Assembly: GCA_963666875.2 (NCBI GenBank)
Contig: CAXXPU010000006.1
Coordinates: forward strand, 372,001 to 436,000
Direction of reading: 5' to 3'
From: G963662655 sp963666875
Lineage (GTDB): Bacteria; Cloacimonadota; Cloacimonadia; Cloacimonadales; JAIOQZ01
Length of the DNA stretch: 64,000 nucleotides
Shown: positions 28,641 to 36,910 of the stretch, piece after piece
Position numbering within the stretch: position 1 is the first letter of the stretch
Layout of the letters: each line of letters begins with the position of its first letter
Notes under the pieces: generated by a model
What the model was told of the DNA's origin: nothing
What the model saw: only the letters and a program-made list of their open reading frames with translations
Database searches by the model: none
Program-made: the position numbers and the translations under genes

Positions 28641-29084
28641 TTACTCTCCTATTGTTTCATAAGTTATGGAATAGCCTGTCAAATCTATCTCGGAGTACGT
28701 GTCGTCGTAGATCGAGGTGAACGTGTACTTGAACTCTGACCGAAATTCCCTGGCGTCGTCATCGATTTTAGGCAACTTGTCAACCGCTGAAATCGCCAGT
28801 TGCTTCACCTCGCTTCCCCAATCGAATTCAACACTGAGACTGTCCGTCGTATCGACAAACGCCATCAACTCTTTCGCGTCGTCCGGATAGGCTACTGCGA
28901 TGCACACGATCTGATCTTCGTAGTATTTTCCCCTTCGAATGATGATCGTAGGATTGAACACAGCCAGCTTCTCGAATCGCCAGCGAATTGCAGGCTCATA
29001 CTCGACGCGACCGAACGACACGGTCAGTATTTCGACATCGGTGTCGGATATCCTGATCAGGCGAAAACCGTCGATATTCAGCAT
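28641..29084 (-). CDS. Distal tail protein, unknown family
   Basis: A 147-residue protein starting MLNIDGFRLIRISDTDVEI. Its ATG overlaps the upstream stop as TAATG. The protein is beta-rich and acidic and ends with SEIDLTGYSITYETIGE. It is placed between the large distal-tail protein and the fibre, so it is probably a small baseplate or fibre-attachment component. Confidence 0.55.
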   Translation of the reverse strand: MLNIDGFRLIRISDTDVEILTVSFGRVEYEPAIRWRFEKLAVFNPTIIIRRGKYYEDQIVCIAVAYPDDAKELMAFVDTTDSLSVEFDWGSEVKQLAISAVDKLPKIDDDAREFRSEFKYTFTSIYDDTYSEIDLTGYSITYETIGE

Positions 29085-30823
29085 TATAGTTCCCATCCCA
29101 CGACATTTATCTCATCATTCACACGATCCGGCTGAACCTCGACCATCCCATAGGTCGCCCCGCTGAAGGATATCTTTGTGAACAGATCGATCGAGCCGTA
29201 TTTCGACAGATCGTCGATCGTGATCGAGTATTCCCATTTGTTCGAGAGTAGATCGTTGTAATATTGCTGCAATATCTCGCCCAGCACTGTCGTATCGCCT
29301 TGTAGCACCTTGAGAAGAGAGAAGTCGATCGTGTCGGCTGCTACACGCTTCTTTGTCATTTTCGTGATATCCGTCGGATCGATCGCAAGGGGCTCTCCGG
29401 TAAACGATCCCTTGTTCGCCAGCGATATCGTCCCCAGGTTGTCTAAAAGCGTCGCGTTGTAGAGCAGCAACATCGCTTTCAGCAGGCTCATGAGCGAGAC
29501 CTCCATAACCTCTGTGTCGCCACTCTTGAGCTTCATTTGAGTCGGAAGCACGTTGCCTGTAAAAACGACATCATCCGACCCCGATGTGTGCGCCGTTGTA
29601 AACGTGTCGCTGCCGCTTGTATGGCCTGCGTTCAGGTTGAATAGCGCAACTTCATTGATACCGTGTTCGGCGAAAAAGGCATAAAATTCGGAAAGGGGAT
29701 CTCCCAACTCGTCGATAGATTCGACCCAGTCGGTTTCTTCGTCGTACTCGTAAATCAGCGGGCAGATTTTATTGAAATAGATGTACACCCGGCCCTTGTA
29801 TCGGCCCATGTAGGTCAACGTGCTGTCGCTGATCTTCTCACGTTCGATCACCCTCATGTACGCGAATGCAAACGACGGGCTCGTACCATTGAAACCTATC
29901 TGTGCAGCCGTCCAGCGTGAATGAAGATGCAGGCTGAATGCGGTCTTGTCGGTCTGTAAGATCGATACTCGCGCGTATGCCGACCCACTCGGCGCCGTGA
30001 AAACGTTGGTATTTTCATCCGGAAATGTTGCAGCAGGCGGCATGACATTATAGCTGCTGTCGAAGATAGCCACAAAACGCATGTTGTCTGAACTATGATA
30101 AACATTCCCAGCCACGATCGGGATGAAGTGGGACGCGCAATAATCGGTATTGCTGACGAGAGCGCCTGTCGATGGCGACACATAATGTCCATCCGTTGCG
30201 AGCGAGGCTGAATAATGATTTTTGTAATACCATTCATAATCGTAATATGCTGTGTCATCCGGTAGTGATTCGAAATCGGAATATTCGATCGTCGCGAGCG
30301 ATTGCCCGGTTACGTTCAAACTCGGGATCGTCAGATCGTTGCTGGTTGGAAGATCGACATCGATCTGACCCTCAATTCTACCGCTGAATTGCTGCATGAC
30401 ATTGTATGGTGTAAGAGGTGTACCCCAGTAATATCTATGCACCAGGTCTTCGAACAGCTTGAGCAGTCGCAGCCGGTCGTAGAGTGTAATCTCGAACACA
30501 TCATCGCTGTAGTCGTAGCTGATCACCGAGGTGTCGATAATTCCCCAGTAGATCAGTGTAGTATCGTCATAAACCTTGGCTTCGTACCAGCTGATACTGC
30601 GAGCGTGCTCGTACGAATCGGACAAGAGGTGGTCGGATATCCATGTGTCGAGCAGCACTTGAAATTTAACCCTGACTGGCTCATGGGCGAAATAGCCGGA
30701 TCCGGCGATCTTCTTCGCCGAACCCTGGTATTTGATAAATGACTGTTGATAAAGCTGATGAACCACGTCGCCGTAAGTCGCAGAGGTTGTTTTGCCGTCT
30801 ATGAAGTCAATGCGAATGCTCAT
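29084..30823 (-). CDS. Distal tail / tail-tip protein with inserted carbohydrate-binding-like domain
   Basis: A 579-residue protein whose start overlaps the tape-measure stop (ATGA). Residues about 1-200 and 310-579 form a tail-hub-like scaffold (RVKFQVLLDTWIS, WYEAKVYDDTTLIYWGIIDT, VVGWEL at the end). Residues about 206-300 hold an insert that matches the repeated domain of the tail fibre (TDGHYVSPSTG, ASHFIPIVAGNVYHS, FDSSYNV, APSGSAYARVS). By position after the tape measure it should be the distal tail or hub protein. Confidence 0.65.
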   Translation of the reverse strand: MSIRIDFIDGKTTSATYGDVVHQLYQQSFIKYQGSAKKIAGSGYFAHEPVRVKFQVLLDTWISDHLLSDSYEHARSISWYEAKVYDDTTLIYWGIIDTSVISYDYSDDVFEITLYDRLRLLKLFEDLVHRYYWGTPLTPYNVMQQFSGRIEGQIDVDLPTSNDLTIPSLNVTGQSLATIEYSDFESLPDDTAYYDYEWYYKNHYSASLATDGHYVSPSTGALVSNTDYCASHFIPIVAGNVYHSSDNMRFVAIFDSSYNVMPPAATFPDENTNVFTAPSGSAYARVSILQTDKTAFSLHLHSRWTAAQIGFNGTSPSFAFAYMRVIEREKISDSTLTYMGRYKGRVYIYFNKICPLIYEYDEETDWVESIDELGDPLSEFYAFFAEHGINEVALFNLNAGHTSGSDTFTTAHTSGSDDVVFTGNVLPTQMKLKSGDTEVMEVSLMSLLKAMLLLYNATLLDNLGTISLANKGSFTGEPLAIDPTDITKMTKKRVAADTIDFSLLKVLQGDTTVLGEILQQYYNDLLSNKWEYSITIDDLSKYGSIDLFTKISFSGATYGMVEVQPDRVNDEINVVGWEL

Positions 30824-33800
30824 ATCCGGCTCCTCTGACGATCGCCCTCTTCAGCTTTCTCGCTGATCTTCACGGCATCAGCCAGCGCCGAATCTACCGC
30901 TACGTATGTCACCGAGCGGGACTTCTGAACGGAGTCATTCAGAACCACCATATCAGCCCGTAAACCGCGTATCTCATCCACCAGGCTATTGAGCGCCAAG
31001 CCGCTGGAAACGACGCCACCGTCGGCATATCTGCCGCCCACGGTGGCAGGCACTGGAATCGAGGGGAACATCATGTTGCCGATGGCGGCTTGCACCTGCG
31101 CCAGTGGTGCGTTGTTGAGGAAATCGAAAATTCTGCGGCCAAGAGCAGCCACTCGGCTCTTTCGCGTCACATGCTCGCCACCTTCAACCTCGATCAACTC
31201 GCCGCCCTGAGCGTGTGACTTGCCTTTCACAAAGCCGCCTGTGGCAAACTTCTGCTTGTTGATTTCGGCAACGTTCGCAAGTCCGGCCGCGATTGCTGCA
31301 GCAGCGGCAATAGCACCTAATACCGGTCCAACGTATGGGATGCCGGCCATCGATTTGTAAGCTGCTGTCGCACCCGAATAGGTGTCCACAATCGCCTGAA
31401 TCTGTGCCAGGCGTTTCCAAACCGCGAACCCCTTTTTACCGAAAGCCTTGGCTGCCTTGGCGAGATCACCCAACGTTTTCGACGCGCCCTGCACGGCGCG
31501 CTGATTGTAGGTATCGCGTATGCGCTGTTTTGCGGCTTCTTTCTGCTCTTCGATCTGCTGTTCGGACAACCCTGCCGCCATGAGCTTGGCCTTACGCTGT
31601 TCGTAGAAGCGTTCGATTGAGTCCATCTGAGCGTCGTAGGTGTTGCCCGCGAGTTCCAGGCTTCGAATCTCGAAATCTTGCCGCGTGTCCTCAAGCTCTT
31701 GCTGGTTGCCCTCCTCGACGGCCCTGGCTTGTGCATCATAGTTGTCTTTGATCAGCCTGAGCGTTTCCTGGCTGGCACCGAGTAGCTGGGCTTTCTTGAG
31801 CTCCGCATCGCGGGTCGCTTCGATCTCGGCAATCTGGCGCTGAACTTCGTCGTCGATTGATTCGCGTCGGTACTTGGCCTCCAGTTCTGCGAGTTCTTCC
31901 TGAATCCGTGCTTTTTCCTCGTTCAGCTCGTGCTGAATCTCGGCGATTTCTTCAGCTGCTTTCCGGTGTTCCTCGACATTCTTTGCCGTGACGGGCCCGA
32001 GTGACTCCTGATAAGCGATCGCGTCGGCAAGTTCGGCTTTCATGCGTTCCTCGTTGTTCAGCTGCAGGCGAAGAGAAACTTGCAACTGATAGTCTTCAAC
32101 CTCACCAGTAAGGCGTTTCGTCTCCTCGGCCAAGCGCTTTCGTTCTTCGATCTCGCGCTTCTTTGCGTCAATGATCGCCTGGATGCGCATAATCTCTACA
32201 CGTGCAGCCTCATTGAGAGATGACGCCCTCCCTGCAAGAATGCTTTCATCGATTCCGACACTATTCAGTAAATCGATTGTCTTCTGCAACTGCTCAATCG
32301 TCTGATCGTTATTATCTTTGCTACTCTGACTTTTCAGTTTATTTGTTTGTTCCAGAGCGTCATTGTAATCGTCCTGACTTCGTGAGAGCAGCTTCGTCTG
32401 GAATGCTGCCGCACCGACACCAGCAGCAACAGCCGCCGCGATCGCGATCCAGTTGCCGGATAGTGCAGCGCTGATCGACATGGCGGTGTTGAGCATGGCT
32501 TGCCTGATTGCCATAGCTTTAACAGCAATTCCGAGTGTGGTGAATGCGGTTACCACTCCAGTTATGATGGCGGGGTGATTCGAGAGAACATTGAAAAGGC
32601 CGGTAACCACCGATATCAGTTTGCCGAGTGCAGGCGCAAAATCTTCGGTGATCTTAACCATCAGCGCATTGAACGACGCGATAAGCTTGTCGAGCTGGAA
32701 GCGTAGGTTCTCGATGCCTGTCTGCTTCTTGAATGCTTCATCGGCGGTACCGGTTGCAGAGCTGATCTCTTTCAAGTCCTTCGCCGCTTCAGCTGCTTTA
32801 TCGCCTGTCAGAGCTACGGCGAACGCATACGCCTCTTGACTGCCCAATAATTCCTGAAGCTTTGTCGCAGAGCCGTCAGCCATTTCAACAACCTGGTTCA
32901 GCCCCTCCTGGAAGGTCATAGTTTCAGACCAACCATCTCCGAGAGCCTTGTTTAACGCAAGGATCGTCCCCCGCATGTACGTCATGCTCTTGCCGGTATC
33001 GTTGCCGGCCTTCGTGAAGGTCGCATTGGCCGCGATAACTTCTTCGAGTGATATCCCTGCGGCCGCCGCTGTGGATGCTACCTGACCAATATTGTTTGCC
33101 AGAAGACCGAAGGTCGTCTTGCCTCGTTCGACGCCCTTGAAAGCCACATCGAACACCCGTCCTGCCTTTGATGATGCGAGGCTCCAGGCGTTCAAGACGT
33201 TCGTGCTGAAATCGATTGATTCCGACAGTGAAGCGCTTCCACCACGAGCCGCACGAGCCGATTGATTGAACAGCTCCAGCTCCGGACGTCCAGCGGACAC
33301 GGCATCGTAATAGGCTTTCGTGAGGTCGGTGAGGTCTGCGATCCCGTTTTCTTTCGCAATTCCGAGCAGCTGGTCGGACAGACCACCGAGTTCGGCGTTC
33401 GAAAGTCTGAGCATGGTGTTCGTGTTCGCCATGCCGCTCTGTAGTTCCATGAACCTGCCGATCGGAGTTGACAGCGCCTGATATTCATCCATGACCGCCT
33501 GGCGGATACCGCGATATGCGTTGCCAAGATCGGACAGAACGCCAAGCAGGTCTTGCCCGGATTTCTTTCCTTTCTTTCCGGTCTTCTCAGTCTCATCTCC
33601 AAGCTCTTTGACTTCCTTCTCGGCATTGTCGGCTTCATCAGCGACATCACCGAGTTCTTCAGCTATCTCATCGAATACACTTTCGAGGGACGAGAAGTCA
33701 ACTTCTACTTGCAAGCCCGACGCAAGGGCCTGCCACTGGCGCGAGAACTCCCGACCAAGCTGTAGAGCGCCCCGCAGCCCGTCTTTGAACGGCTTCAGGT

Positions 33801-33837
33801 CGAGATTGAGAGACATGGTCAGTTTATTATCTGACAT
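30820..33837 (-). CDS. Tail tape measure protein
   Basis: A 1005-residue protein, the largest of the prophage, starting a few bases into the end of the frameshifted chaperone frame. The N-terminal 500 residues show the usual tape-measure pattern (ELGGLSDQLLGIAKENG, TTFGLLANNIGQVASTAAAAG, NATFTKAGNDTGKSMTYMRG). Long charged coiled coils occupy about 560-780 (EIQHELNEEKARIQEELAEL). Hydrophobic segments include MLNTAMSISAALSGNWIAIA and VGPVLGAIAAAAAIAAGLA. It sets tail length and may help DNA cross the membrane. About 1000 residues predicts a tail of about 150 nm by the common 1.5 A per residue rule (inference). Confidence 0.93.
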   Translation of the reverse strand: MSDNKLTMSLNLDLKPFKDGLRGALQLGREFSRQWQALASGLQVEVDFSSLESVFDEIAEELGDVADEADNAEKEVKELGDETEKTGKKGKKSGQDLLGVLSDLGNAYRGIRQAVMDEYQALSTPIGRFMELQSGMANTNTMLRLSNAELGGLSDQLLGIAKENGIADLTDLTKAYYDAVSAGRPELELFNQSARAARGGSASLSESIDFSTNVLNAWSLASSKAGRVFDVAFKGVERGKTTFGLLANNIGQVASTAAAAGISLEEVIAANATFTKAGNDTGKSMTYMRGTILALNKALGDGWSETMTFQEGLNQVVEMADGSATKLQELLGSQEAYAFAVALTGDKAAEAAKDLKEISSATGTADEAFKKQTGIENLRFQLDKLIASFNALMVKITEDFAPALGKLISVVTGLFNVLSNHPAIITGVVTAFTTLGIAVKAMAIRQAMLNTAMSISAALSGNWIAIAAAVAAGVGAAAFQTKLLSRSQDDYNDALEQTNKLKSQSSKDNNDQTIEQLQKTIDLLNSVGIDESILAGRASSLNEAARVEIMRIQAIIDAKKREIEERKRLAEETKRLTGEVEDYQLQVSLRLQLNNEERMKAELADAIAYQESLGPVTAKNVEEHRKAAEEIAEIQHELNEEKARIQEELAELEAKYRRESIDDEVQRQIAEIEATRDAELKKAQLLGASQETLRLIKDNYDAQARAVEEGNQQELEDTRQDFEIRSLELAGNTYDAQMDSIERFYEQRKAKLMAAGLSEQQIEEQKEAAKQRIRDTYNQRAVQGASKTLGDLAKAAKAFGKKGFAVWKRLAQIQAIVDTYSGATAAYKSMAGIPYVGPVLGAIAAAAAIAAGLANVAEINKQKFATGGFVKGKSHAQGGELIEVEGGEHVTRKSRVAALGRRIFDFLNNAPLAQVQAAIGNMMFPSIPVPATVGGRYADGGVVSSGLALNSLVDEIRGLRADMVVLNDSVQKSRSVTYVAVDSALADAVKISEKAEEGDRQRSRI

Positions 33838-34278
33838 CCTTGGCGTCCTTCATTGACTGGTATTCAATGCAGTAGCGTAGATATAGGTCTGGGAGCGTCA
33901 TGCTGTCGAAGTCCATCGCGTTGAGCCCGGCTGAGCGGAGGGTCATTTCGAGCCGTTCGAGCCCGTAGCTTCGGCGACCTTTCCCGCGGATTCCGAACCG
34001 GGCAGCAGTCCCTTCAACTTCTCCAAGCTGCCGCTCATGCTCGTAAAAAAATCGCGGAAGGCCTCGAACGCTGCATCCGCACAGAGGTTTTCAGCTTCTA
34101 CGTCAGTGAGGATGTTGAGGATTTCCATGTCTGCGTTGGAGTCATAGACCAGCTCAAGCATGTCTCCGAAGGACAACTCGGTCATTTTGCCGTTGAGCTT
34201 TGAGACAGCCGCTTTCAGCTTCGGGTTCTTGACGATCACGCCAATCACCTTGCGCAGCTTTGTGTAGGTAAGATTCAT
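33827..34278 (-). CDS. Tail assembly chaperone, -1 frameshift product (G-T fusion)
   Basis: Ribosomes slipping back one base at GGGAAAG (33979-33985) would join the first 100 residues of the G protein to 50 residues of the overlapping frame, giving 150 residues. The extension holds GLNAMDFDSMTLPDLYLRYC and ends at 33827, overlapping the tape-measure start. Gene order (tube, chaperone with shift, tape measure) is as in lambda-type and many other siphoviruses. The T frame also has its own ATG at 33944-33946 overlapping the G stop, so a separate 39-residue product is the alternative. Confidence 0.75.
33943..34278 (-). CDS. Tail assembly chaperone, unshifted G-type product
   Basis: A 111-residue protein, ATG 34278 after GGAGGCGAT. 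It is mostly helical (LRKVIGVIVKNPKLKAAVSK, DMLELVYDSNADMEI) and ends in a polar tail (TGSNGSK). Equivalent to lambda gpG: binds tape measure and tail tube during assembly and is absent from the virion (family knowledge, by position). Confidence 0.75.
   Translation of the reverse strand: MNLTYTKLRKVIGVIVKNPKLKAAVSKLNGKMTELSFGDMLELVYDSNADMEILNILTDVEAENLCADAAFEAFRDFFTSMSGSLEKLKGLLPGSESAGKVAEATGSNGSK
33979..33985 (-). promoter_or_regulatory. Programmed -1 ribosomal frameshift site GGGAAAG
   Basis: The heptamer reads G-GGA-AAG in the zero frame, the X-XXY-YYZ form, and is the same sequence used by phage lambda G/GT. The -1 frame is then open for 50 codons up to the tape-measure start. Confidence 0.8.
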
Positions 34279-34288
34279 ATCGCCTCCG

Positions 34289-34888
34289 TTATAGAGAATT
34301 ACTTTCAAGCAGGGTATAGGTGAAGTGATCACCCTTTTTACTCACTTCTTGCTTTTGCGCGAGCCATAGAATGAAGTTCATGTCGCACTTCCGTTTTGTA
34401 ACCTGACAGCCAGCACTCCATTTCCCGACAGTGATCGCATCGTTTCCAGCATCGTGCATATCGATACCAAACAGCCCTGTATCTTCAATGGTACCAGTGC
34501 CAGCACCATCGATCACGTTATCACGATTGGCATCTCGATAAACCGTACATGGATTTACCTGTATCAGTGCTTCACGTCCATGATGAAGTCCCATCTTCCA
34601 CATGCCCTTGTATTGGCCGGGCTTCAGGACTGCACATCCCTTTGAATTCATGGGATTTTTCAACCACGGCAATCCGGGATCAGTCGTCGCAGAAAACACA
34701 TGCAAGAGTCTTCTCAAGCCTCCGTTCTCTGGGGCATCATAGAATACACAGATGTAGTCATCGAAATGGTCTGGAGCATTCCATTCAGATCGAATTCCGA
34801 CAATATTCAGGTTGTACAGCCCGTTGAATACACAATAACCCCTGTGAATCATGGCTCGTTCAATGCTTGCTATCGTAAGTTCTTTCAT
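34289..34888 (-). CDS. Putative endolysin or wall peptidase of L,D-transpeptidase-like type
   Basis: A 199-residue protein with ATG 34888 after GAGGT. The C-terminal half shows FGIDMHDAGN followed by VGKWSAGCQV, which recalls the His and SxGC catalytic motifs of the YkuD fold, found in phage wall-degrading proteins. Upstream is a single helical region and CNGLYNLNIVGIR-like beta strands. It lies next to two small membrane proteins, completing a probable lysis cassette. Whether it acts as a peptidase or a transpeptidase is not clear from sequence. Confidence 0.6.
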   Translation of the reverse strand: MKELTIASIERAMIHRGYCVFNGLYNLNIVGIRSEWNAPDHFDDYICVFYDAPENGGLRRLLHVFSATTDPGLPWLKNPMNSKGCAVLKPGQYKGMWKMGLHHGREALIQVNPCTVYRDANRDNVIDGAGTGTIEDTGLFGIDMHDAGNDAITVGKWSAGCQVTKRKCDMNFILWLAQKQEVSKKGDHFTYTLLESNSL

Positions 34889-34942
34889 CTTATACCTCAA
34901 AGCGGTCGCCTGGTTTCCCAGGCGACCTATCGTTATTCGTTA

Positions 34943-35191
34943 TTATGCGAGACCTTCACGCGGCTTGCCGGGGACGCCATCAGCGCCGGGAATACCAGAG
35001 ATCTCGGAGAGTTCTTCCTGCGTCAGCCAGCCGAGCTGAACGAAGATGAACCCAAGGATATTCCAGCCGTAGTCGTCCCACTTCGTTTTTGTGTCGTTGA
35101 CCTTGTCCCATAGAAAGGCCATGATTGCGATGAGAACCGTCTTGAGAGGTAGAATCCGCATCGTGAAGGCGAGAATCTTGTTCCAGTTCAT
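34943..35191 (-). CDS. Small membrane protein, probable holin
   Basis: An 82-residue protein with AAGGAG before ATG 35191. Two hydrophobic stretches (ILPLKTVLIAIMAFLW and YGWNILGFIFVQLGWL) could span the membrane. The C-terminal tail is PGADGVPGKPREGLA. It lies immediately upstream of the endolysin-like gene in the transcript, the usual holin place. It overlaps 212 bp with another membrane-protein frame. Confidence 0.6.
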   Translation of the reverse strand: MNWNKILAFTMRILPLKTVLIAIMAFLWDKVNDTKTKWDDYGWNILGFIFVQLGWLTQEELSEISGIPGADGVPGKPREGLA

Positions 35192-35402
35192 AGTGGTGCT
35201 CCTTGGTTATAAATGCTTGATTGTCAGTTCTTATACGTTCGGTGAGAATCATGAGAAATGTCGCCAGCACAAGGCTCGTAAGGATAAATAGTATCCCCTC
35301 CACCCTTGCCAGGCGCGACGTGATCGACTTTCCGTTGCCGAATATAGCGTCATGCACTTTCGATAGTTTGTTCATCATCTCTTTGTGCTCTTTGCAGGAC
35401 AT
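34980..35402 (-). CDS. Small membrane protein with N-terminal coiled region (XhlA/spanin-like)
   Basis: A 140-residue frame whose ATG at 35402 follows GAGG. Residues 1-38 are polar (EMMNKLSKVHDAIFGNGKS), then one membrane segment (GILFILTSLVLATFLMIL), then a charged tail. The last about 70 residues overlap the holin-like gene in another frame and look low-complexity and charged. Arrangement resembles hemolysin XhlA or nested spanin genes; the C-terminal part could be mere read-through of an overlapping frame. Confidence 0.5.
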   Translation of the reverse strand: MSCKEHKEMMNKLSKVHDAIFGNGKSITSRLARVEGILFILTSLVLATFLMILTERIRTDNQAFITKEHHYELEQDSRLHDADSTSQDGSHRNHGLSMGQGQRHKNEVGRLRLEYPWVHLRSARLADAGRTLRDLWYSRR

Positions 35403-35422
35403 CATTCCTCGATGTTTACGTG

Positions 35423-35905
35423 TTACGATGTTGGGATTAGGGCTCGGGTGCGAAGCGCAGAAGCGGAAGAGCCGCTCTTCTCGATCGATACGGGAACGAT
35501 GCTCTCATTGCCGCTGGTGGTGCTCTCCTCGTAATCGAACATGACTGCGGGGATCAGAATGTAATATCCGTCTTCCGCGTTATGCAGGAGAACGTCCACG
35601 GATGTGCCGTCTGCGGACTCCAGGGCGGTGATGTTAGCAGGGGTCACATTCAAGATGTTGCAGGCGAAAGTAAGTATCTTGCGCAGATACTTTGTACCGC
35701 GCTTGTTACCCTTGATCGCCTTATCCTTCTTGATCTCGATCTTGATGTCTTCGCCCTTGCATTCGCCGATTTCCTTATAGGTTCCTTTCTCGGTGTTATA
35801 AGCTTCGAGAGTATCCATAGCGCCGACAGTGGTGGCGGCTCGCATGTAAACGAGGAATTCCCCCGCAAACGCGCCAGCACCCTCTGCGAAATCGGAAAGT
35901 GGCAT
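35423..35905 (-). CDS. Tail tube (major tail) protein-like
   Basis: A 160-residue protein with AGGAGG before its ATG. It begins PLSDFAEGAGAFAGEFLVYM, a pattern common in phage tail tube proteins, and has beta-rich core (KGEDIKIEIKKDKAIKGNKR, YYILIPAVMFDYEES). Placement after the tail-terminator-like gene and before the chaperone supports the role. The N-terminus and length are normal; no sheath gene precedes it. Confidence 0.65.
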   Translation of the reverse strand: MPLSDFAEGAGAFAGEFLVYMRAATTVGAMDTLEAYNTEKGTYKEIGECKGEDIKIEIKKDKAIKGNKRGTKYLRKILTFACNILNVTPANITALESADGTSVDVLLHNAEDGYYILIPAVMFDYEESTTSGNESIVPVSIEKSGSSASALRTRALIPTS

Positions 35906-35913
35906 ATAGCCTC

Positions 35914-36282
35914 CTATGCTTTGATTTTCATCTTGATTGCGGTGATCTTATTACCACCGGCTACGGTTTCGAACATTACAGGACCTTCGATAAGCGTGCA
36001 ACGCATGCCCTCGATGATAGTCCGGTATTTCTTTTCAATGCTGTCGCGAGCGTGCGTCAGCGAGGCGTGACCATCGACGCGTTCGAGCAAGTAGAAAGTG
36101 AAGATATAACGATTTGTGAGCGTGACACCGCGATTGCCGGGCTTGGCTTCGAGCTGCTCCGGATCAATGATCACGCAGGGGAATTGATTCACATTCTCAA
36201 GCATGCTGTGATACTTGGTCAAGCCCGCCACCGTGATCGAATCCAGCAGTTCCTGCTGTACCTGCGTCATGGTCTTGCTCAT
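35914..36282 (-). CDS. Tail terminator / completion-like protein
   Basis: A 122-residue protein whose start overlaps the upstream stop. It has alpha-beta layout (LLDSITVAGLTKYHSMLENV, then FPCVIIDPEQLE, then RYIFTFYLLERVD) similar in order to gpU-type tail terminators. Assigned mainly from position between connector and tube. Confidence 0.55.
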   Translation of the reverse strand: MSKTMTQVQQELLDSITVAGLTKYHSMLENVNQFPCVIIDPEQLEAKPGNRGVTLTNRYIFTFYLLERVDGHASLTHARDSIEKKYRTIIEGMRCTLIEGPVMFETVAGGNKITAIKMKIKA

Positions 36283-36683
36283 ATTGCGTAAAACCTCACC
36301 TTGGCATTTCCCGATTCCAGTGCCCGGTAGCTCGCGATGAGCTTGAGGGCTTCGGATTCGTACTTCGACCTGAGCCGCTGAAGTTCATCGACGTAGGTCG
36401 GTTGGATCTGACCTTCGCCCCACCCGACCTGATTCGCGGTAACGACGTCCTGCTGAAGCTTCTTGAGCGCCAGAGCGAAGTGATACAGCGCGAAATAGGC
36501 TTCGGCATACTCCAGCTTCTCCTTGATGGGATCACCATCTTCAAGCGCTCGATAGGCATCATATTCGGCATCGCCAAGCTGATCGCGCATGGAGAGTTCG
36601 GCGAGCGGAAGCACGCCGGTAAGACGTGCGTCCGCTGCCGCATCTACAGTGGCGATCTGTTTGGCTTTATCGAATACGCTCAT
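36279..36683 (-). CDS. Head-tail connector-like protein
   Basis: A 134-residue, mainly helical protein (AKQIATVDAAADARLTGVLP, EYAEAYFALYHFALALKKLQ, DELQRLRSKYESEALKLIAS). Located directly after the capsid block, where head-completion or connector proteins lie. Overlaps both neighbours by about 4 bp, implying translational coupling. Confidence 0.55.
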   Translation of the reverse strand: MSVFDKAKQIATVDAAADARLTGVLPLAELSMRDQLGDAEYDAYRALEDGDPIKEKLEYAEAYFALYHFALALKKLQQDVVTANQVGWGEGQIQPTYVDELQRLRSKYESEALKLIASYRALESGNAKVRFYAI

Positions 36684-36907
36684 TTTACGACCTTGAGTTT
36701 CCTCATCCGAGCTGCGCGATCAGGCGTCACGGCGTGCTGGCTTCCCTCTTCGTACAGCTTGTCATCCCACCAGTTACACGACATGGTGACGGTTACCAAG
36801 GCGGGTGGGTCTTCCTTCTGGGCCTCAGGCTTCGGAGACTTGTCTTCCGGGGTCACATCTGGTTCCGTGGCGGTTACTTCGTCAGGCTGCTCGTTCTTCT
36901 TGCTCAT
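36680..36907 (-). CDS. Small acidic phage protein
   Basis: A 75-residue protein with Glu/Pro/Lys-rich N-terminus (DEVTATEPDVTPEDKSPKPE) and a short conserved-looking tail (SCNWWDDKLYEEGSQHAVTP). Lies between capsid and connector. Many phages have a short disordered head-completion or decoration protein here. Function not recognised. Confidence 0.6.
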   Translation of the reverse strand: MSKKNEQPDEVTATEPDVTPEDKSPKPEAQKEDPPALVTVTMSCNWWDDKLYEEGSQHAVTPDRAARMRKLKVVK

Positions 36908-36910
36908 GGT

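Noticed and set aside
35423..36282. Contractile sheath gene
   Set aside because: The proteins here are 122 and 160 residues, too small for a sheath, and no other gene fits.
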